Source of the DNA: an uncultured Eubacteriales bacterium
Lineage (GTDB): Bacteria > Bacillota > Clostridia > Oscillospirales > Oscillospiraceae
Length of the DNA stretch: 14,551 nt
Assembly: GCA_902475435.1 (NCBI GenBank)
Contig: CABRZL010000048.1
Location: 1-14,551 of the forward strand
Reading direction: 5' to 3'
Shown: piece after piece, positions 14,398 to 14,551 of the stretch
How positions within the stretch are numbered: position 1 is the first letter of the stretch
How the letters are laid out: each line of letters opens with the position of its first letter
Program-made: the position numbers and the translations under genes
Notes under the pieces: generated by a model
Databases searched by the model: none
What the model was told of the DNA's origin: nothing
Seen by the model: the letters and a program-made list of their open reading frames with translations, nothing else

Positions 14398-14551
14398 TTA
14401 ATCGTTCACAAGCTCAATTATCCAATTTATCCAACTTTTTATTGTTGAAGCTCGACGGCCATACGTACTATCCTTTTGCACGTTATAAACTTTAGAGTCT
14501 TTCATGATCTGTATAATATTGTCTCTGGCTGGCATGACACCACTAGCTAAA
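14398..14551 (-). CDS. C-terminal part of an unknown leftward gene (cut by window edge)
   Basis: The minus-strand frame entering from the right edge is open for 50 codons and stops at TAA 14398-14400. It reads in part ASGVMPARDNIIQIMKDSKV, then DSTYGRRASTIKSWINWIIE. The RRASTIKSWINWI pattern is like the last helix and wing of winged-helix DNA-binding domains that I associate with the ends of some restriction-related proteins, but this is a loose memory-based match. The frame is protein-like and ends well before the terminator at 14143-14177. The main body of the protein is outside the window, so no function can be given. Confidence 0.6.
   Translation of the reverse strand, partial: LASGVMPARDNIIQIMKDSKVYNVQKDSTYGRRASTIKSWINWIIELVND

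Noticed and set aside
1..14551. CRISPR array, tRNA or rRNA genes, insertion-sequence transposase
   Set aside because: No regularly spaced repeats, no cloverleaf or rRNA-like sequence, and no transposase motifs were seen on either strand while reading. I had no covariance-model or repeat-finder tools, so small RNAs could be missed.

Overview
The window looks like a piece of a chromosome from a gut-type Clostridia (Firmicutes) with an integrated conjugative or mobilizable element. Three things suggest this: strong AGGAGG-type ribosome binding sites, a moderately GC-rich replication and regulation module of the kind carried by Firmicutes integrative elements (CHC2 primase fragment, P4-type primase, XRE regulator, sigma-70-like factor), and a neighbouring host segment with AT-richer, ATA-using genes. 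No integrase, relaxase or type IV secretion gene is visible, so the element assignment is an inference.

Layout. (1) 1-2492: element backbone. A truncated P4-family primase and a CHC2 zinc-ribbon protein read leftward. A divergent control region with TGCAAGA repeats precedes an XRE regulator and a sigma-like factor that overlap and read rightward. (2) 2493-2922: no convincing gene, but several strong inverted repeats (a possible transfer origin) and a bidirectional terminator. (3) 3096-11136: a tightly packed leftward operon of six genes, in order of transcription: small XRE regulator, a divergent TcmP-like protein, a canonical TcmP-like protein, a radical-SAM protein of the spore-photoproduct-lyase/Gp37 type, a type III-like adenine DNA methyltransferase (Mod), and a type III-like helicase-nuclease (Res). 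Gaps between genes are 2 to 29 bases. (4) 11204-11887: non-coding DNA with a possible decayed gene and a terminator. (5) 11894-13977: host-type genes, namely the 23S rRNA m5U methyltransferase RlmD/RumA with an unusual 95-residue tail, and a bacterial PH-domain protein. (6) 13978-14551: mostly non-coding, ending in the 3' part of another leftward gene.

The most interesting object is the operon at 3096-11136. It joins a type III-like modification and restriction pair to a radical-SAM enzyme with an unusual C-X3-C-X3-C motif and to two TcmP-like Rossmann proteins, one with an intact and one with an altered SAM-binding loop. My working hypothesis is a defence cargo in which radical-SAM/TcmP chemistry is linked to restriction. 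Terminators lie on both sides of it. The RumA tail has different codon usage from the RumA core and begins just after the HVE motif, which I recall as an integration target for some Firmicutes conjugative elements, so the right end of the element may lie inside this gene.
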